A stretch of 64,000 nt of DNA from Pararhizobium gei (GTDB lineage Bacteria > Pseudomonadota > Alphaproteobacteria > Rhizobiales > Rhizobiaceae): positions 1 to 64,000 of the forward strand of contig NZ_CP119410.1 in the NCBI RefSeq assembly GCF_029223885.1, written 5' to 3'. The position numbers were made by a program, and so were the translations under genes. Shown here piece after piece: positions 1-9,111 of this stretch. The stretch's first letter is position 1; each line of letters starts with the position of its first letter. The notes beneath the pieces were generated by a model. That model did no database searches, was not told where the DNA came from, and worked only from the letters and a program-made list of their open reading frames with translations.

Positions 1-1215
1 ATGGCGAAGACCGCCCCGAAAACAGCACCTGTGATTGAAGGCTTGACCGCATTAATGGAGCGTCATGCCGACGCGCTTTCTAGCCAACTTAAAGCACATC
101 ATCTGAAAGTTTTCCCACCAACTTCTGAGAAGGGAATTCGGACATTCGGACCGTCCGAGGCGTCTAAGTTGCTCGGTGTCGGAGAGTCTTATCTACGACA
201 GACTGCTTCGGAAATGCCAGAGTTGAATGTCGGCATGAGCCCGGGCGGCAGGCGCATTTTCTCGATCGAAGATATCCATGCGATCCGCAAGCATATGGAC
301 CAAGTTGGCCGCGGGAACCGTCGGTACCTCCCGCATCGTCGAGACGGTGAGCAGCTTCAAGTTATCTCCGTTATGAATTTCAAAGGTGGGTCAGGCAAAA
401 CGACTACCGCCGCGCATCTGGCCCAGTACCTCGCAATGCGTGGATACCGCGTCCTAGCTATCGATCTTGATCCTCAGGCCAGCCTTTCCGCGCTCTTCGG
501 CAGCCAACCGGAAACCGATGTTGGCCCGAACGAAACGCTGTACGGCGCCATCAGATACGATGATGAGCAAGTACCGATCGAGCAAGTTGTCCGAGGAACA
601 TATATTCCTGACCTTCATCTGATTCCCGGTAACCTTGAACTGATGGAATTTGAACACGACACGCCGCGCGCGTTGATGAAACGCAAGGAGGGCGACACGC
701 TCTTCTACGGTCGGATCAGCCAGGCGATTGAAGACATCGCGGATAACTATGACGTCGTCGTTATCGACTGCCCCCCCCAACTTGGCTACCTTACGCTATC
801 AGCTTTGACGGCCGCGACATCAATCCTTGTCACTGTCCACCCACAGATGTTGGATGTGATGTCCATGAACCAGTTTCTGGCAATGACATCGAACCTACTG
901 CGGGAAATTGAGAGCGCTGGCGCCGAATTCAAGTTCAACTGGATGCGCTACTTGATTACCCGTTTCGAACCGAGCGACGGACCACAAAACCAGATGGTCG
1001 GCTACTTGCGGTCGATTTTTGGCGAAAATGTTCTCAATTTTCCGATGCTTAAAACTACAGCGGTATCGGATGCGGGGCTAACAAACCAAACTCTGTTTGA
1101 AGTCGAGCGTGGCCAGTTTACGCGATCGACCTATGATCGCGCATTGGAGGCCATGAACGCCGTCAACGACGAGATCGAGTCCCTAATAAAAAAAGCATGG
1201 GGTAGACCCACATGA
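1..1215 (+). CDS. repA: Plasmid partitioning ATPase RepA (ParA family)
   Basis: ParA-type ATPase that segregates repABC replicons and, with RepB, represses the repABC operon. The translation (404 aa, usual for RepA) has an N-terminal DNA-binding region up to about residue 110. A deviant Walker A follows (FKGGSGKTT, about residue 127), then IDLDPQAS and the Walker B-like VVVIDCPPQ near residue 255. The ATG is the first base of the window, so the operator and promoter upstream are not visible. The stop overlaps the repB start by 4 bases (ATGA), indicating translational coupling. Confidence 0.97.
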   Translation: MAKTAPKTAPVIEGLTALMERHADALSSQLKAHHLKVFPPTSEKGIRTFGPSEASKLLGVGESYLRQTASEMPELNVGMSPGGRRIFSIEDIHAIRKHMDQVGRGNRRYLPHRRDGEQLQVISVMNFKGGSGKTTTAAHLAQYLAMRGYRVLAIDLDPQASLSALFGSQPETDVGPNETLYGAIRYDDEQVPIEQVVRGTYIPDLHLIPGNLELMEFEHDTPRALMKRKEGDTLFYGRISQAIEDIADNYDVVVIDCPPQLGYLTLSALTAATSILVTVHPQMLDVMSMNQFLAMTSNLLREIESAGAEFKFNWMRYLITRFEPSDGPQNQMVGYLRSIFGENVLNFPMLKTTAVSDAGLTNQTLFEVERGQFTRSTYDRALEAMNAVNDEIESLIKKAWGRPT

Positions 1216-2234
1216 GCAGGAAGCACATCCTTGGCGTCTCGACGGACGCCCCCAACGCATCGCCTGCGGATAACCTTGCAGGCAAAACGCGGTCAATGCC
1301 GCTTCTGGGTGTAGCCAGGAAAGAACGCGATCCGGCAACAAAGCTGACAGCGAATATTGGCAACGCACTGCGTGAACAGAATGATCGTTTGAGCCGTGCT
1401 GAAGAGATCGAGCGCCGCCTGGCGGAGGGGCAGGCGGTAATCGAGTTGGACGCTTCAGCCATCGATCCGTCCTTCGTGCAGGATCGCATGGCAGGGGACA
1501 TCGACGGGCTCCTGGCATCCATCCGAGAGCAAGGCCAGCAGGTTCCGATCCTCGTGCGACCTCACCCGGATCAGCCCGGGCGATATCAGGTTGCCTTCGG
1601 CCACCGTCGGCTTCGGGCGGTGTCAGAACTGGGTCTTCCGATCAAAGCAATTGTTCGCGATTTGACTGATGAGCAATTGGTCGTTGCCCAGGGCCAGGAA
1701 AATAATGAGCGCGAAGATCTTACATTTATCGAGAAGGCGCGCTTCGCGTATCATTTGAACAAGCAGTTTGCACGCGAGATCGTTATCGCAGCAATGTCGA
1801 TCGACAAAAGCAATCTGTCGAAGATGCTTCTGCTCGTCGACGCCCTCCCCTCGGATTTGATCGATGCGATTGGGGCAGCTCCCGGGATCGGGCGGCCGAG
1901 CTGGCAGCAACTGGCGGCACTTGTCGAAAAGGCACCCTGCTTGGCGGAAGCGTCAAAATACGCGCTATCGGATGAGGTGCAGGCTCTCCCGTCGGCGGAA
2001 AGGTTCAAGGCAGTGATCGCCAACCTGAAGCCCCGCGGAGTGGCTCGTGGGCTTCCTGAAGTTATGTCAACACCGGACGGTGCTAGAATTGCGCAGGTTA
2101 CGCAGAGCAAGTCCAAACTGGAAATCACGATCGACAAGAAGGCGACGCCGGAGTTCGCGGCCTTTGTGCTTGAACAGTTGCCGACGCTTTTTCAAGCGCA
2201 CCGCGCACAAAACCAACGGAAACAGGGAGAGTAA
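1212..2234 (+). CDS. repB: Plasmid partitioning protein RepB (ParB family)
   Basis: Centromere-binding partner of RepA. The 340-aa translation has the ParB N-terminal nuclease-like domain (GQQVPILVRPHP, then FGHRRLRAV, around residues 95-135). QGQENNEREDLTFIEKA follows, then a helix-turn-helix region near residues 180-215. It overlaps repA by 4 bases and is separated from repC by about 150 bases that hold the antisense RNA, the standard repABC layout. The likely target is the palindrome just downstream of repC. Confidence 0.96.
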   Translation: MSRKHILGVSTDAPNASPADNLAGKTRSMPLLGVARKERDPATKLTANIGNALREQNDRLSRAEEIERRLAEGQAVIELDASAIDPSFVQDRMAGDIDGLLASIREQGQQVPILVRPHPDQPGRYQVAFGHRRLRAVSELGLPIKAIVRDLTDEQLVVAQGQENNEREDLTFIEKARFAYHLNKQFAREIVIAAMSIDKSNLSKMLLLVDALPSDLIDAIGAAPGIGRPSWQQLAALVEKAPCLAEASKYALSDEVQALPSAERFKAVIANLKPRGVARGLPEVMSTPDGARIAQVTQSKSKLEITIDKKATPEFAAFVLEQLPTLFQAHRAQNQRKQGE

Positions 2235-2241
2235 CCCGCAA

Positions 2242-2295
2242 AAGAAAAGAGCCCCCTCAACGTCGCCGTCGCGGAAGCCCTTCTGTCTCTGTAGC
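2242..2295 (-). ncRNA. Antisense counter-transcribed RNA (ctRNA) controlling repC
   Basis: In repABC plasmids the repB-repC gap encodes a small antisense RNA that limits RepC synthesis and mediates incompatibility. Read on the minus strand, a -35 TTGACG (plus 2325-2330) and a -10 GATTCT (plus 2302-2307) are 17 bases apart, placing the start near 2295. Transcription would end at a hairpin: GCTTCC and CGACG pair with CGTTG and GGGGGC around a GCGA loop (2251-2278). A T-rich tail follows (complement of 2241-2250). The 5' end is inferred from the promoter spacing. Confidence 0.8.
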
Positions 2296-2385
2296 AAGAA
2301 CAGAATCGCATTTCCTCGAATCCTCGTCAAGAGACTTGGCGCCATTTTGGTGAGTGAATTTCTTTTGCCTGCTGAAAGGTGAAAG

Positions 2386-3603
2386 ATGATGCAGACAGGA
2401 AGTGTAACGACGCCATTTGGGCGGCGACCGATTACGCTTGCGCTCGTGCGGCGGCAAGTGGCGATGGTCGACATTAAACCAGGCAAGACTGCGGACAAGT
2501 GGAAGGTCTTCAGGGATGCTTCTGCCGCCATGGATCTGCTTGGGATCCAATCCAATAGCCTTGCGGTTCTTGACGCGCTGTTGAGTTTCTATCCAGATAA
2601 TGAATTGCGCCAAGACGCACAATTGATTGTCTTTCCATCGAATGTTCAGCTTGCGCTACGAGCCCACGGAATGGCTGGCGCGACGTTGCGCCGACATATC
2701 GCCGTGCTCGTGGAGTCAGGCTTGATCGTGCGGAAAGATAGCGCCAACGGGAAGCGCTATGCTCGGAAAGATCGGGCAGGTCAGATCGAGTGCGCGTTTG
2801 GTTTCGACCTGTCCCCCCTTCTCGCCCGATCCGAAGAACTGGCGATGCTGGCTCAGCAGGTAGCTGCTAGTCGCGCAGCTTTCAGAAAGACGAAAGAGAG
2901 CTTGACCATTTGCCGACGTGATGTCCGGAAGCTGATCACCGCGGCCATGGAAGAAGGCGCGGACGGCGACTGGCAAGTGGTCGAGGAGATTTACGTGGCC
3001 CTTGTGAGCAGGATCCCCCGCGCCCCTACGCTGACTGACGTCACTGGGATACTCGAAGAAATGCAAATGCTTCACGAGGAAATCGTCAATCGATTGGAAT
3101 TTCAAGGGAATCCTCAAAATAATAGCACCAATGACGATCATAATGAGCAGCACATACAGAATTCAAATACCGAATTCTTAACTGAATTTGAACCTAGCTC
3201 TAGAAAAGAGCAGGGCGATGGGACGAGTGATATCCGCCAACCGCTGAAGAAGCAGAGAAAGGAGTTCCCATTGGGAATGGTTCTCAGGGCATGTCCAATG
3301 ATCGCCGACTATGGACCGGGCGGCGCGATTGCAAGTTGGCGCGATCTGATGTCGGCCGCGGTGGTGGTTCGGTCAATGCTGGGCGTAAGCCCGTCGGCCT
3401 ACCAGGAAGCCTGTGAAGTTATGGGGCCAGAGAATGCGGCTACCGCGATCGCGTGCGTTCTGGAGCGATCGGCGTTTATCAACTCGCCCGGGGGCTATCT
3501 GCGCGATCTGACGCGCCGAACAGAGCGTGGGGAGTTCTCTCTCGGCCCGATGATTATGGCCTTATTGAAAGTCAGCGGCCAGAGTATCTTGAAGGCTGGG
3601 TAA
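2386..3603 (+). CDS. repC: Replication initiator RepC
   Basis: Essential initiator of repABC replicons. The 405-aa protein has the typical RepC N-terminus (TTPFGRRPITLALVRRQ) and a winged-helix DNA-binding half (HGMAGATLRRHIAVLVESGLIVRKDS). A variable Asn-rich linker near residues 243-270 leads to the C-terminal domain (PSAYQEACEVMGPENAATAIACVLERS). The linker DNA is clearly AT-rich, as expected for the internal origin. The chosen ATG is followed at once by a second Met; either is possible. Expression is probably limited by the upstream antisense RNA. Confidence 0.96.
   Translation: MMQTGSVTTPFGRRPITLALVRRQVAMVDIKPGKTADKWKVFRDASAAMDLLGIQSNSLAVLDALLSFYPDNELRQDAQLIVFPSNVQLALRAHGMAGATLRRHIAVLVESGLIVRKDSANGKRYARKDRAGQIECAFGFDLSPLLARSEELAMLAQQVAASRAAFRKTKESLTICRRDVRKLITAAMEEGADGDWQVVEEIYVALVSRIPRAPTLTDVTGILEEMQMLHEEIVNRLEFQGNPQNNSTNDDHNEQHIQNSNTEFLTEFEPSSRKEQGDGTSDIRQPLKKQRKEFPLGMVLRACPMIADYGPGGAIASWRDLMSAAVVVRSMLGVSPSAYQEACEVMGPENAATAIACVLERSAFINSPGGYLRDLTRRTERGEFSLGPMIMALLKVSGQSILKAG
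3110..3200. other. Candidate origin of replication (oriV) inside repC
   Basis: In characterised repABC plasmids the origin lies in an AT-rich stretch within repC. Here the segment coding for the Asn-rich linker is visibly AT-rich compared with the flanking GC-rich codons and includes several GAATTC/TTGAA runs. The boundaries are approximate, and assignment rests on composition plus family knowledge. Confidence 0.5.
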
Positions 3604-3669
3604 GGCTGAGAACAGGGTGCTGGACTGCAGGCTGGCGATACTAAACCTCTCGAGAGCCTGCTACCGTTG

Positions 3670-3685
3670 GTGGTCAGCTGACCAC
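3670..3685. promoter_or_regulatory. Candidate parS centromere-like palindrome
   Basis: GTGGTCAG followed by its exact reverse complement CTGACCAC gives a perfect 16-bp palindrome 67 bp past the repC stop. repABC parS sites are 16-bp palindromes of the general form GTTnnnnGCnnnnAAC. This one has the GT...GC...AC frame but G/C instead of T/A at the third position of each arm, so it would be a variant site for RepB. Confidence 0.5.
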
Positions 3686-3728
3686 TGTAGTAAATAGCTG
3701 AAAAGGCAGTGTTTTTCACGCTACCTTT

Positions 3729-4205
3729 TTAACAGCAGAATGCGGACTCGTCTCCTCGCAGCGGAACAAAACGTCGAACCAGCATTCTGTTGAGAAAATA
3801 GAATGAGAGCGCAGCCGCGAACAACAGCAGCAACACGGCGATGCTGGTGCCTGTGCACTTCTCGCCGAACATGTCGGTTGACGACCTGGTTGAGTGGGGT
3901 TTTCCCCGGATGAAGGCGAGTGCGAACAAGGCAGTTAAGAAGGGAAGGGCGGCATGTATTGTCATCACGTCTGCCACCGGCGCCAGGCGCAGCGGGTTCA
4001 TGAGGCAGATTGTGGCGAGTGTCGAGAGGATCATCATCCACAGATCCGCCACTCCGACAGCTTGGATCGAGCCCCACAGGTCCTCGCTATGACACCAAGC
4101 CATATAGGCGCCGATGAACAAGTGTCCGAAGACGCCGCGCCAGAACAGGTTAGTAGCTATCTGGAGAGTTTGGACTCTCTGTGGGATTTCGCGAATGAAC
4201 TCCAC
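3729..4205 (-). CDS. Small multi-pass membrane protein, unknown function
   Basis: The 158-aa translation has about four hydrophobic segments: around residues 18-38 (FWRGVFGHLFIGAYMAWC), 48-70, 80-98 and 120-138 (AVLLLLFAAALSFYFLNRML). It ends in a charged tail. No family is recognised. It lies 6 bp downstream of the glyoxalase-related gene on the same strand, so it is probably the last gene of a three-gene minus-strand group with the broken MATE gene. Confidence 0.6.
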   Translation of the reverse strand: MEFIREIPQRVQTLQIATNLFWRGVFGHLFIGAYMAWCHSEDLWGSIQAVGVADLWMMILSTLATICLMNPLRLAPVADVMTIHAALPFLTALFALAFIRGKPHSTRSSTDMFGEKCTGTSIAVLLLLFAAALSFYFLNRMLVRRFVPLRGDESAFCC

Positions 4206-4211
4206 TTCGTC

Positions 4212-4634
4212 TCATAACGCGCTTAAAGTCAGGTGCGGCGCCCCGTTCGAAGTTTTACGGACAGAATTTCCGGTAGTGTCGACCATGCTTTTTACGATCC
4301 GGCGCATGTTGGAAAAACTGTCGAATGTAACGGTATCCACCGGTTCATCGAAACGCACAGTCATGGAATAGTATGTGCCCGAGGATGACAATGCGGTAAT
4401 TTCGCCCTTGAAGGGTTGCCCAAGATACCGCCCCTGCACCCTTTGGTGCAAATGGAACGGAGGGGGATCAGCCTTGGCCAGTCTGGCAGATAACGTGTTC
4501 CAGTCGCGCGCGCCGTTCTGTCGGGCGACGAGCTCCAGTACCTGGGCATGGCCTAGTACGGTACCGTCGGCGGCGAGTGCGCTCCTAAAGGATTTTGCGT
4601 GCGCCTTTGCTTCTGCAATGGTTCTGACTGTCAT
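4212..4634 (-). CDS. Glyoxalase-superfamily-related small protein
   Basis: The 140-aa protein starts MTVRTIAEAKAHAKSFRSAL and contains GHAQVLELVARQNGARDWNTLSARL. This is the signature of a small family usually labelled glyoxalase superfamily protein, common on alphaproteobacterial plasmids. The C-terminal half looks like a small beta barrel (VQGRYLGQPFKGEI, YYSMTVRFDEPVD). The start at 4634 is preferred over an upstream Met because it gives the family N-terminus and overlaps the MATE stop by 4 bases. Function is unknown; enzymatic activity should not be assumed from the label. Confidence 0.7.
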   Translation of the reverse strand: MTVRTIAEAKAHAKSFRSALAADGTVLGHAQVLELVARQNGARDWNTLSARLAKADPPPFHLHQRVQGRYLGQPFKGEITALSSSGTYYSMTVRFDEPVDTVTFDSFSNMRRIVKSMVDTTGNSVRKTSNGAPHLTLSAL

Positions 4635-6027
4635 GACAGGTTCTCCACGGCCCTCAGCCCGATACCGGCGTTTCCCCGCGCCTTCCGCGCGGTGGCAAGC
4701 ACAAGAGTTGCGATGATTGCGGCCACGCCATCGGCCAACGGATAGGCGAACCAAATCGCATCCGCGCCCAACATTGCCGCAGCAATCGTGACCAAGACAG
4801 GCAACAGGATAAGAGGCTTGACCATGGTCAGAAGAGCCGAGCGGGCCGGTTGGCCGATGGCTTGGAAATAAAGCCCGAGCACAAGAACCGGTCCGGGAAA
4901 GAGATAGACCGCAGCCATGGGACGAAGTAATCGGCCGACCTCGCTGATGACATCCGGATCAGCGACAAAGGCTGCTCCGACGACCGTGCCCGCGCTGAAC
5001 AGCAAAACTTCAACTGCAAGACAGTAGAGTAATGCCGTTGCCGCAGCGATCCGCAGGACCGCATCCGAGCGAGTGTAGAGACGCGCACCGACATTGTAGC
5101 CGACGATGCTCTGCATCGCCATCGCGATCGCCATGATTGGCAGGAAGGCAAAACCGAAATGCGTGTCACGATCCCGTAGGCGGCAATGGTCCTGGCGTAG
5201 TCGGTGCTGCCTGCAAGACGGAGGGCAAGCACCACGCTGGCGGCTGAAAGCGCCATTCCGATAAAACCCGGACTGATGGGAGCGCCCAGCGCAACAATAA
5301 GCCTCCAACTGCCGGTCCAGCGGTTCCGCCAGAGGCTGTTGAGCGGCATCATGCCCCCAAGGAACGGGCGTAGCCCGGCCAGAAGCACCAATCCCAGCGT
5401 CTGTGCCAGAAGCGTGCCCGTGGCCGAACCCGCAACACCCAGTTCCAGTACCGCAACCAGGATGTAGTTCAAGAGAATGTTGATGAGCGTGACCCCAAGC
5501 GACATGAGCGCCATCAATCCCGCCCGTCCTTCGTTCCTCCAGGCATCGGCGTGAACACCCAGCAGAAATTGTACCGGGGTTCCGAAGACGGTAATCGCCA
5601 GGAAGACCCACACCATTTCGTCAACCGGGCCATCGGCGCCCGCAACGCGCAGGGCGAAACCCCAGCCGCCAGCACAGAAGATGACGATCAGCGCTGAAGC
5701 GATCGTCAACGCAAGTCCATGCGCACCGGCGAATGTTGCGTTGACCGCGTTACGGTCGTCGGCGCCAAGCTGGCGAGCCAGCAGGCTTGACATTCCCCCG
5801 CTGACAAGGGTCGAAAGCGCGATGGTCAGCATGAGGACTGGAAAGGCCATGCCCACTGCCGCGATGGCGTCCGCACCGACGAAATGCCCGAGAAACACTG
5901 CGTCGATGATACCCAACATCCCGTTCATCACCATGATGGCAATCATAGGAAAAGCGGTGGCGGCAAAAATTCTGCCCGGCGAGGCAGTCAGAAAACGGTT
6001 TTCGGGCGATTGTCGCGAAGACATCAC
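4631..6027 (-). pseudogene. MATE-family efflux pump, frameshifted
   Basis: Sodium- or proton-coupled multidrug exporters of this family have 12 transmembrane helices and about 450 residues. The N-terminal part (from 6027) reads through GRIFAATAFPMIAIMVMNGMLGIIDAVFLGHFVGADAIAAVGMAFP as far as YGIVTRIS. The matching C-terminal part continues in another frame from FGFAFLPIMAIAMAMQSIVG to the stop at 4631. The switch falls near 5155-5165 and is explained by one missing base before TTCGGTTTTGCC. The two halves together make a normal-length MATE protein. It is either a recent pseudogene or a sequencing error. Confidence 0.85.
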
Positions 6028-6446
6028 TCACTCCTCCAAAGAGGCATTTCGACTGAGATGGGGCCTGCATTGCCACCGACGAAATGCTTCGAGGGTGAGG
6101 ACGATCTATACATACCGGGCTTCACCGTGACTTGCGTCTGCAGGCGGCAGGTGCCCGGAACCTTCGCGAGAAGGACCATGCATTCCAGACATTGTCAATG
6201 GATGCGCATGTGGGAAAATTCGCGCACGTTTGGGCAAATCCAGTTCGACGCAAACATCCCGGCTGCGTTTTCATTTTTACGTCTGATTTTTTGGGTATCA
6301 GCAGACTATCCAATTACCGGACGCCTGCAGCTCCTCCACTGGTGGACCGTAGCGAAATTGAGGCAAGCGAAACCGCAGCTAGTGGGCCAATCGTCTTTTC
6401 CGATAAGTGGCGTCGAGCTCTATGCCTTCATGTAGCTAAGCGGCGT
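6028..6446. other. Stretch without a recognisable gene
   Basis: Between the MATE start and the recombinase stop there are only short or antisense frames. None shows a family motif, and no strong hairpin or promoter was seen. It presumably holds the MATE promoter next to 6030. Confidence 0.5.
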
Positions 6447-7442
6447 CTACGACAGAAGACGTGCGGCTCGTCCTGTTCGCCTGGTCGCATTGTTGTAATA
6501 ACTGGAGGCCTGCTGGACGGATCTGTGGCGGGACTGCTCCATGGCCTCTGGCAGAGGGACGCCTCGATTGGCGGCCTCCGTGAGATAGCCCGATCGCAGC
6601 CCGTGCGCCGAAAACTCTCCGGGCGCCAGCCCCGCCAGCGCCGCCCGCTGCTTGACGATCTGGTTGACCGCACTCGGCTCCAGCGCCCGCTTCGAAACGT
6701 TGCCCCAGCGATCGATCTTCCGAAAAATGCTCCCGCTTTCGATTCTTCCAGCCGCAAGCCAGCCGTTAAGCGCATCCACGGGCCGGCCCGTCAGATAAAC
6801 GACCTCATCGTGCTTGGAGCCAGACGTTTTGGTGCGACCCAAATGTATGGCGAGAGAGGGGAGGGGAGGGCCGCCTTCGACGGTAATGGGCGCCTCGACC
6901 GAGAGCTGCTCTCTGCGCAAACCGGCAATCTCACTGCGGCGACGACCGCCGGACGCGAACGCCACCATCAAAATTGCGCGGTCACGGATGTCTCGCAGGC
7001 TGTCGGTTCCACAGGTCTCGAGGAGCTTGGCAAGGACGTCGCCGGTCACTGCCGTGGCGCTCTTGCGTTTCCTCGGACGCGGAGTTGCCCGAACGGCGAG
7101 CCGTATCGCGGATTTCAGCGAAGGGGAGGAGAAGACGCCTGACAGCCTGCGCCATTTCGTCAGCGTCGACCAGCTGGCAATCCGCCGCCGCACCGTGTCG
7201 GGCGCGTGCGGCCCTGGCGATCGCAGAAAACCCTGTTCCCGAAGGCTCTGTTCGACATCGGCTGGCATGCCGTGGTGAGGATCGATGTCGCGCTGTTCGG
7301 GCTGCCACAGATGGTGCGCGACGAATTTAAGAGCCAAGGCTTCGGGCGCCGGCCAGGGGAGGGAGGCGCCGGTCGCGGCAAGCGACCAGGCCTGTAGATA
7401 GGCGAGATCGGAGGTGAGGGCGCGCAGAGTGTTTTCGCCCAT
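6447..7442 (-). CDS. Tyrosine recombinase (site-specific integrase)
   Basis: Phage-integrase-fold recombinase of the type common on rhizobial plasmids. Residues 1-110 form the core-binding domain. The catalytic domain follows, with GGRRRSEIAGLRREQL (catalytic Arg), the TKTSGSKHDEVVYL strand, HGLRSGYLTE (His and Arg) and SRHRSVQQASSYYNN (His/Arg and probable Tyr nucleophile) near the C-terminus. The ATG at 7442 may not be the true start. The frame stays open back to about 7622 with family-like sequence (LPIDRRDELAELLTDQDVETL) but has no ATG, GTG or TTG there before a stop. So the 5' end may be damaged or use an unusual start. A 29-bp inverted repeat lies further upstream. Confidence 0.88.
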   Translation of the reverse strand: MGENTLRALTSDLAYLQAWSLAATGASLPWPAPEALALKFVAHHLWQPEQRDIDPHHGMPADVEQSLREQGFLRSPGPHAPDTVRRRIASWSTLTKWRRLSGVFSSPSLKSAIRLAVRATPRPRKRKSATAVTGDVLAKLLETCGTDSLRDIRDRAILMVAFASGGRRRSEIAGLRREQLSVEAPITVEGGPPLPSLAIHLGRTKTSGSKHDEVVYLTGRPVDALNGWLAAGRIESGSIFRKIDRWGNVSKRALEPSAVNQIVKQRAALAGLAPGEFSAHGLRSGYLTEAANRGVPLPEAMEQSRHRSVQQASSYYNNATRRTGRAARLLS

Positions 7443-7683
7443 GCCCTCATTGACCAGATGGCGCAGCGTTTCGACATCCTGGTCGGTCAGCAGTTCGGCC
7501 AGTTCGTCGCGCCGGTCGATCGGCAGGACGCTGGCAATGGTGTCGAGTTCGTCGGCGCGGCGATCGACGGCGGTCTTGGAAATGGACGGCTTGGCCGCAG
7601 AGAAACTCCGGATCGGCGGCTTTTAACGGCCGAGCGGCCGTGGATTTACCGGATTCTTTCTGATTTGCGACTCCAGATCAACT

Positions 7684-7712
7684 ACCATCGATAAGAGGTA
7701 CTTATCGATGGT
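7684..7712. repeat. 29-bp perfect inverted repeat upstream of recombinase
   Basis: The left arm ACCATCGATAAG (7684-7695) and its exact reverse complement (7701-7712) flank a 5-base spacer. Two inverted recombinase-binding arms around a short spacer is how tyrosine-recombinase core sites are built. It lies about 60 bp beyond the end of the recombinase frame. A similar element sits upstream of the integrase pseudogene at 24432. It could also be an operator for the recombinase gene. Confidence 0.6.
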
Positions 7713-7846
7713 TAGATCGCCAACTGAGCTTACTATGCAATGACAGACGCTGCCACTTTACAGAGATTAGGGGGCTGAATTCTCTCTTCTCCAGGAGATC
7801 ACAGGGTCTTCACGAAATAGCGGGCAGGTCTGCTTGCCACTCTTAA

Positions 7847-8878
7847 CTATCGTATAGATCGAGACTTTGGTGCGATCCCAGCAGACTGTCTTATAATCAC
7901 TCGATGCGGTAGATAAACGACGCCAGCTTCAGACAACGGGTTATCCATCACTTTTAGCAAGCGATACATGCCGGTCTCCCCGATACTCTGGGCGGGTTGC
8001 GCTACAGTCGTCAACTGAGGGTTGGAGACTTCGCCATAGCGGATGTTGTCGAAGCCGACGACCGAGATGTCACCGGGTACGCTGAACTTCATCGTCTGCA
8101 ACTCGGAGATGGTGCCAAGCGCCATTTCATCGTTGGCGCAGACGATTGCGGTTGGCAACGTTTTCGCGTTGACAAGTTTCCGTGTTGCGCGCCGTGCATC
8201 GCTGATGATGAGATTGCCATCCGCCAGCCAGTCATCTGGAATATCGATGCCCGCGTCCTCCAAGGCCGCCCTGTAGCCCGTTTCGCGATCCTGAATCATG
8301 GAAAAGCCGGGCTCGCCGCGCATGAAGGCGATGTTGCGGTGCCCGAGGCCGATCAGATACAGGGTAATCTCCCTGGCGGCAGAGAACCCGTCTATTTGCA
8401 CGCGCGGATAGTGCAGCAGTTCCGGATCCGCGGTTTCACCGCAAACCACGATCGCCGGATTGGCGGCAGATTCGCCCTCCCCGGCATTGCGCCTGAAAGG
8501 AGCGGCGCCCCCCAGTACGATGATTCCATCCGCTTCGCGGGATGTGACGATGTGGTTCAGATCCGTGTGTGAGAGACTGCCTGCTGTAAATTCCTGAATG
8601 CGAATGCGATAACCGCGCTGCCGGGCAACATAGGAGACGCCGGCCAGCACATCCCCATAGAAAGGGTCGCCCAGCGCGCCAACCAGTGCCAGCACGAGCT
8701 TCGTCTTGCCCAGCCGGAAATTTCGCGCCAGCGCATTGGGCAGATATCCGAGCTGTTCTATCGCCACCTGGATCTTGTTGCGCGTCTCCATCCGGACCCG
8801 TTCCGGCTCATGAAAATACCGGGAGATTGTTCCGTTCGAAACACCTGCATGCCGCGCAACGTCTCTTATCGAAGCCAT
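7847..8878 (-). CDS. LacI-family transcriptional regulator
   Basis: Sugar-responsive repressor, 343 aa. The N-terminal HTH (ASIRDVARHAGVSNGTISRYFHEPERVRMETR) is followed by the hinge (LGYLPNALARNFRLGKTK) and a periplasmic-binding-protein-like effector domain (GDPFYGDVLAGV to NPQLTTVAQPAQSIGETGMYRLL). The ATG is preceded by a good GGGAGA ribosome site. The gene is divergent from the sugar ABC operon, and two AAAACGTTTT palindromes in the shared control region are its likely operators. The effector is probably the imported sugar or a metabolite of it. Confidence 0.93.
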   Translation of the reverse strand: MASIRDVARHAGVSNGTISRYFHEPERVRMETRNKIQVAIEQLGYLPNALARNFRLGKTKLVLALVGALGDPFYGDVLAGVSYVARQRGYRIRIQEFTAGSLSHTDLNHIVTSREADGIIVLGGAAPFRRNAGEGESAANPAIVVCGETADPELLHYPRVQIDGFSAAREITLYLIGLGHRNIAFMRGEPGFSMIQDRETGYRAALEDAGIDIPDDWLADGNLIISDARRATRKLVNAKTLPTAIVCANDEMALGTISELQTMKFSVPGDISVVGFDNIRYGEVSNPQLTTVAQPAQSIGETGMYRLLKVMDNPLSEAGVVYLPHRVIIRQSAGIAPKSRSIR

Positions 8879-8995
8879 CGTGTCTCCCGTTTTCCATTCG
8901 GCGCCAGCGCCATATCCGACAGTGGCGAATTTTTGAACAAAGCAATAGCCCGCATTTTTTTAAGGCACTCGCATTGACAAAGGTGATGTTTGATG

Positions 8996-9005
8996 AAAAC
9001 GTTTT
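8996..9005. promoter_or_regulatory. LacI-type operator, copy 1
   Basis: AAAACGTTTT is a perfect 10-bp palindrome centred on CG, typical of LacI-family operators. The flanks TGA...AATC are shared with copy 2 at 9102-9111, 106 bp away. A TTGACA hexamer ends 16 bp before it. Confidence 0.7.
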
Positions 9006-9101
9006 AATCAACGAGACAGCAGATATCAACGGAATAATCGGTTTCGCAATTCAATTTCCGAAAAATCCCGGCACGACGGCGCCTTTTTTTGAATGAGAAT
9101 G

Positions 9102-9111
9102 AAAACGTTTT
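9102..9111. promoter_or_regulatory. LacI-type operator, copy 2
   Basis: Second AAAACGTTTT palindrome, with the same surrounding bases as copy 1 (ATGAAAACGTTTTAATC in both). Two operators about ten helical turns apart would suit repression by looping of a tetrameric LacI-family protein. Confidence 0.7.

Noticed and set aside
6132..7142. 336-aa plus-strand open frame
   Set aside because: It is antisense to the tyrosine recombinase, rich in Arg with no family motif, and is a GC-rich shadow frame.
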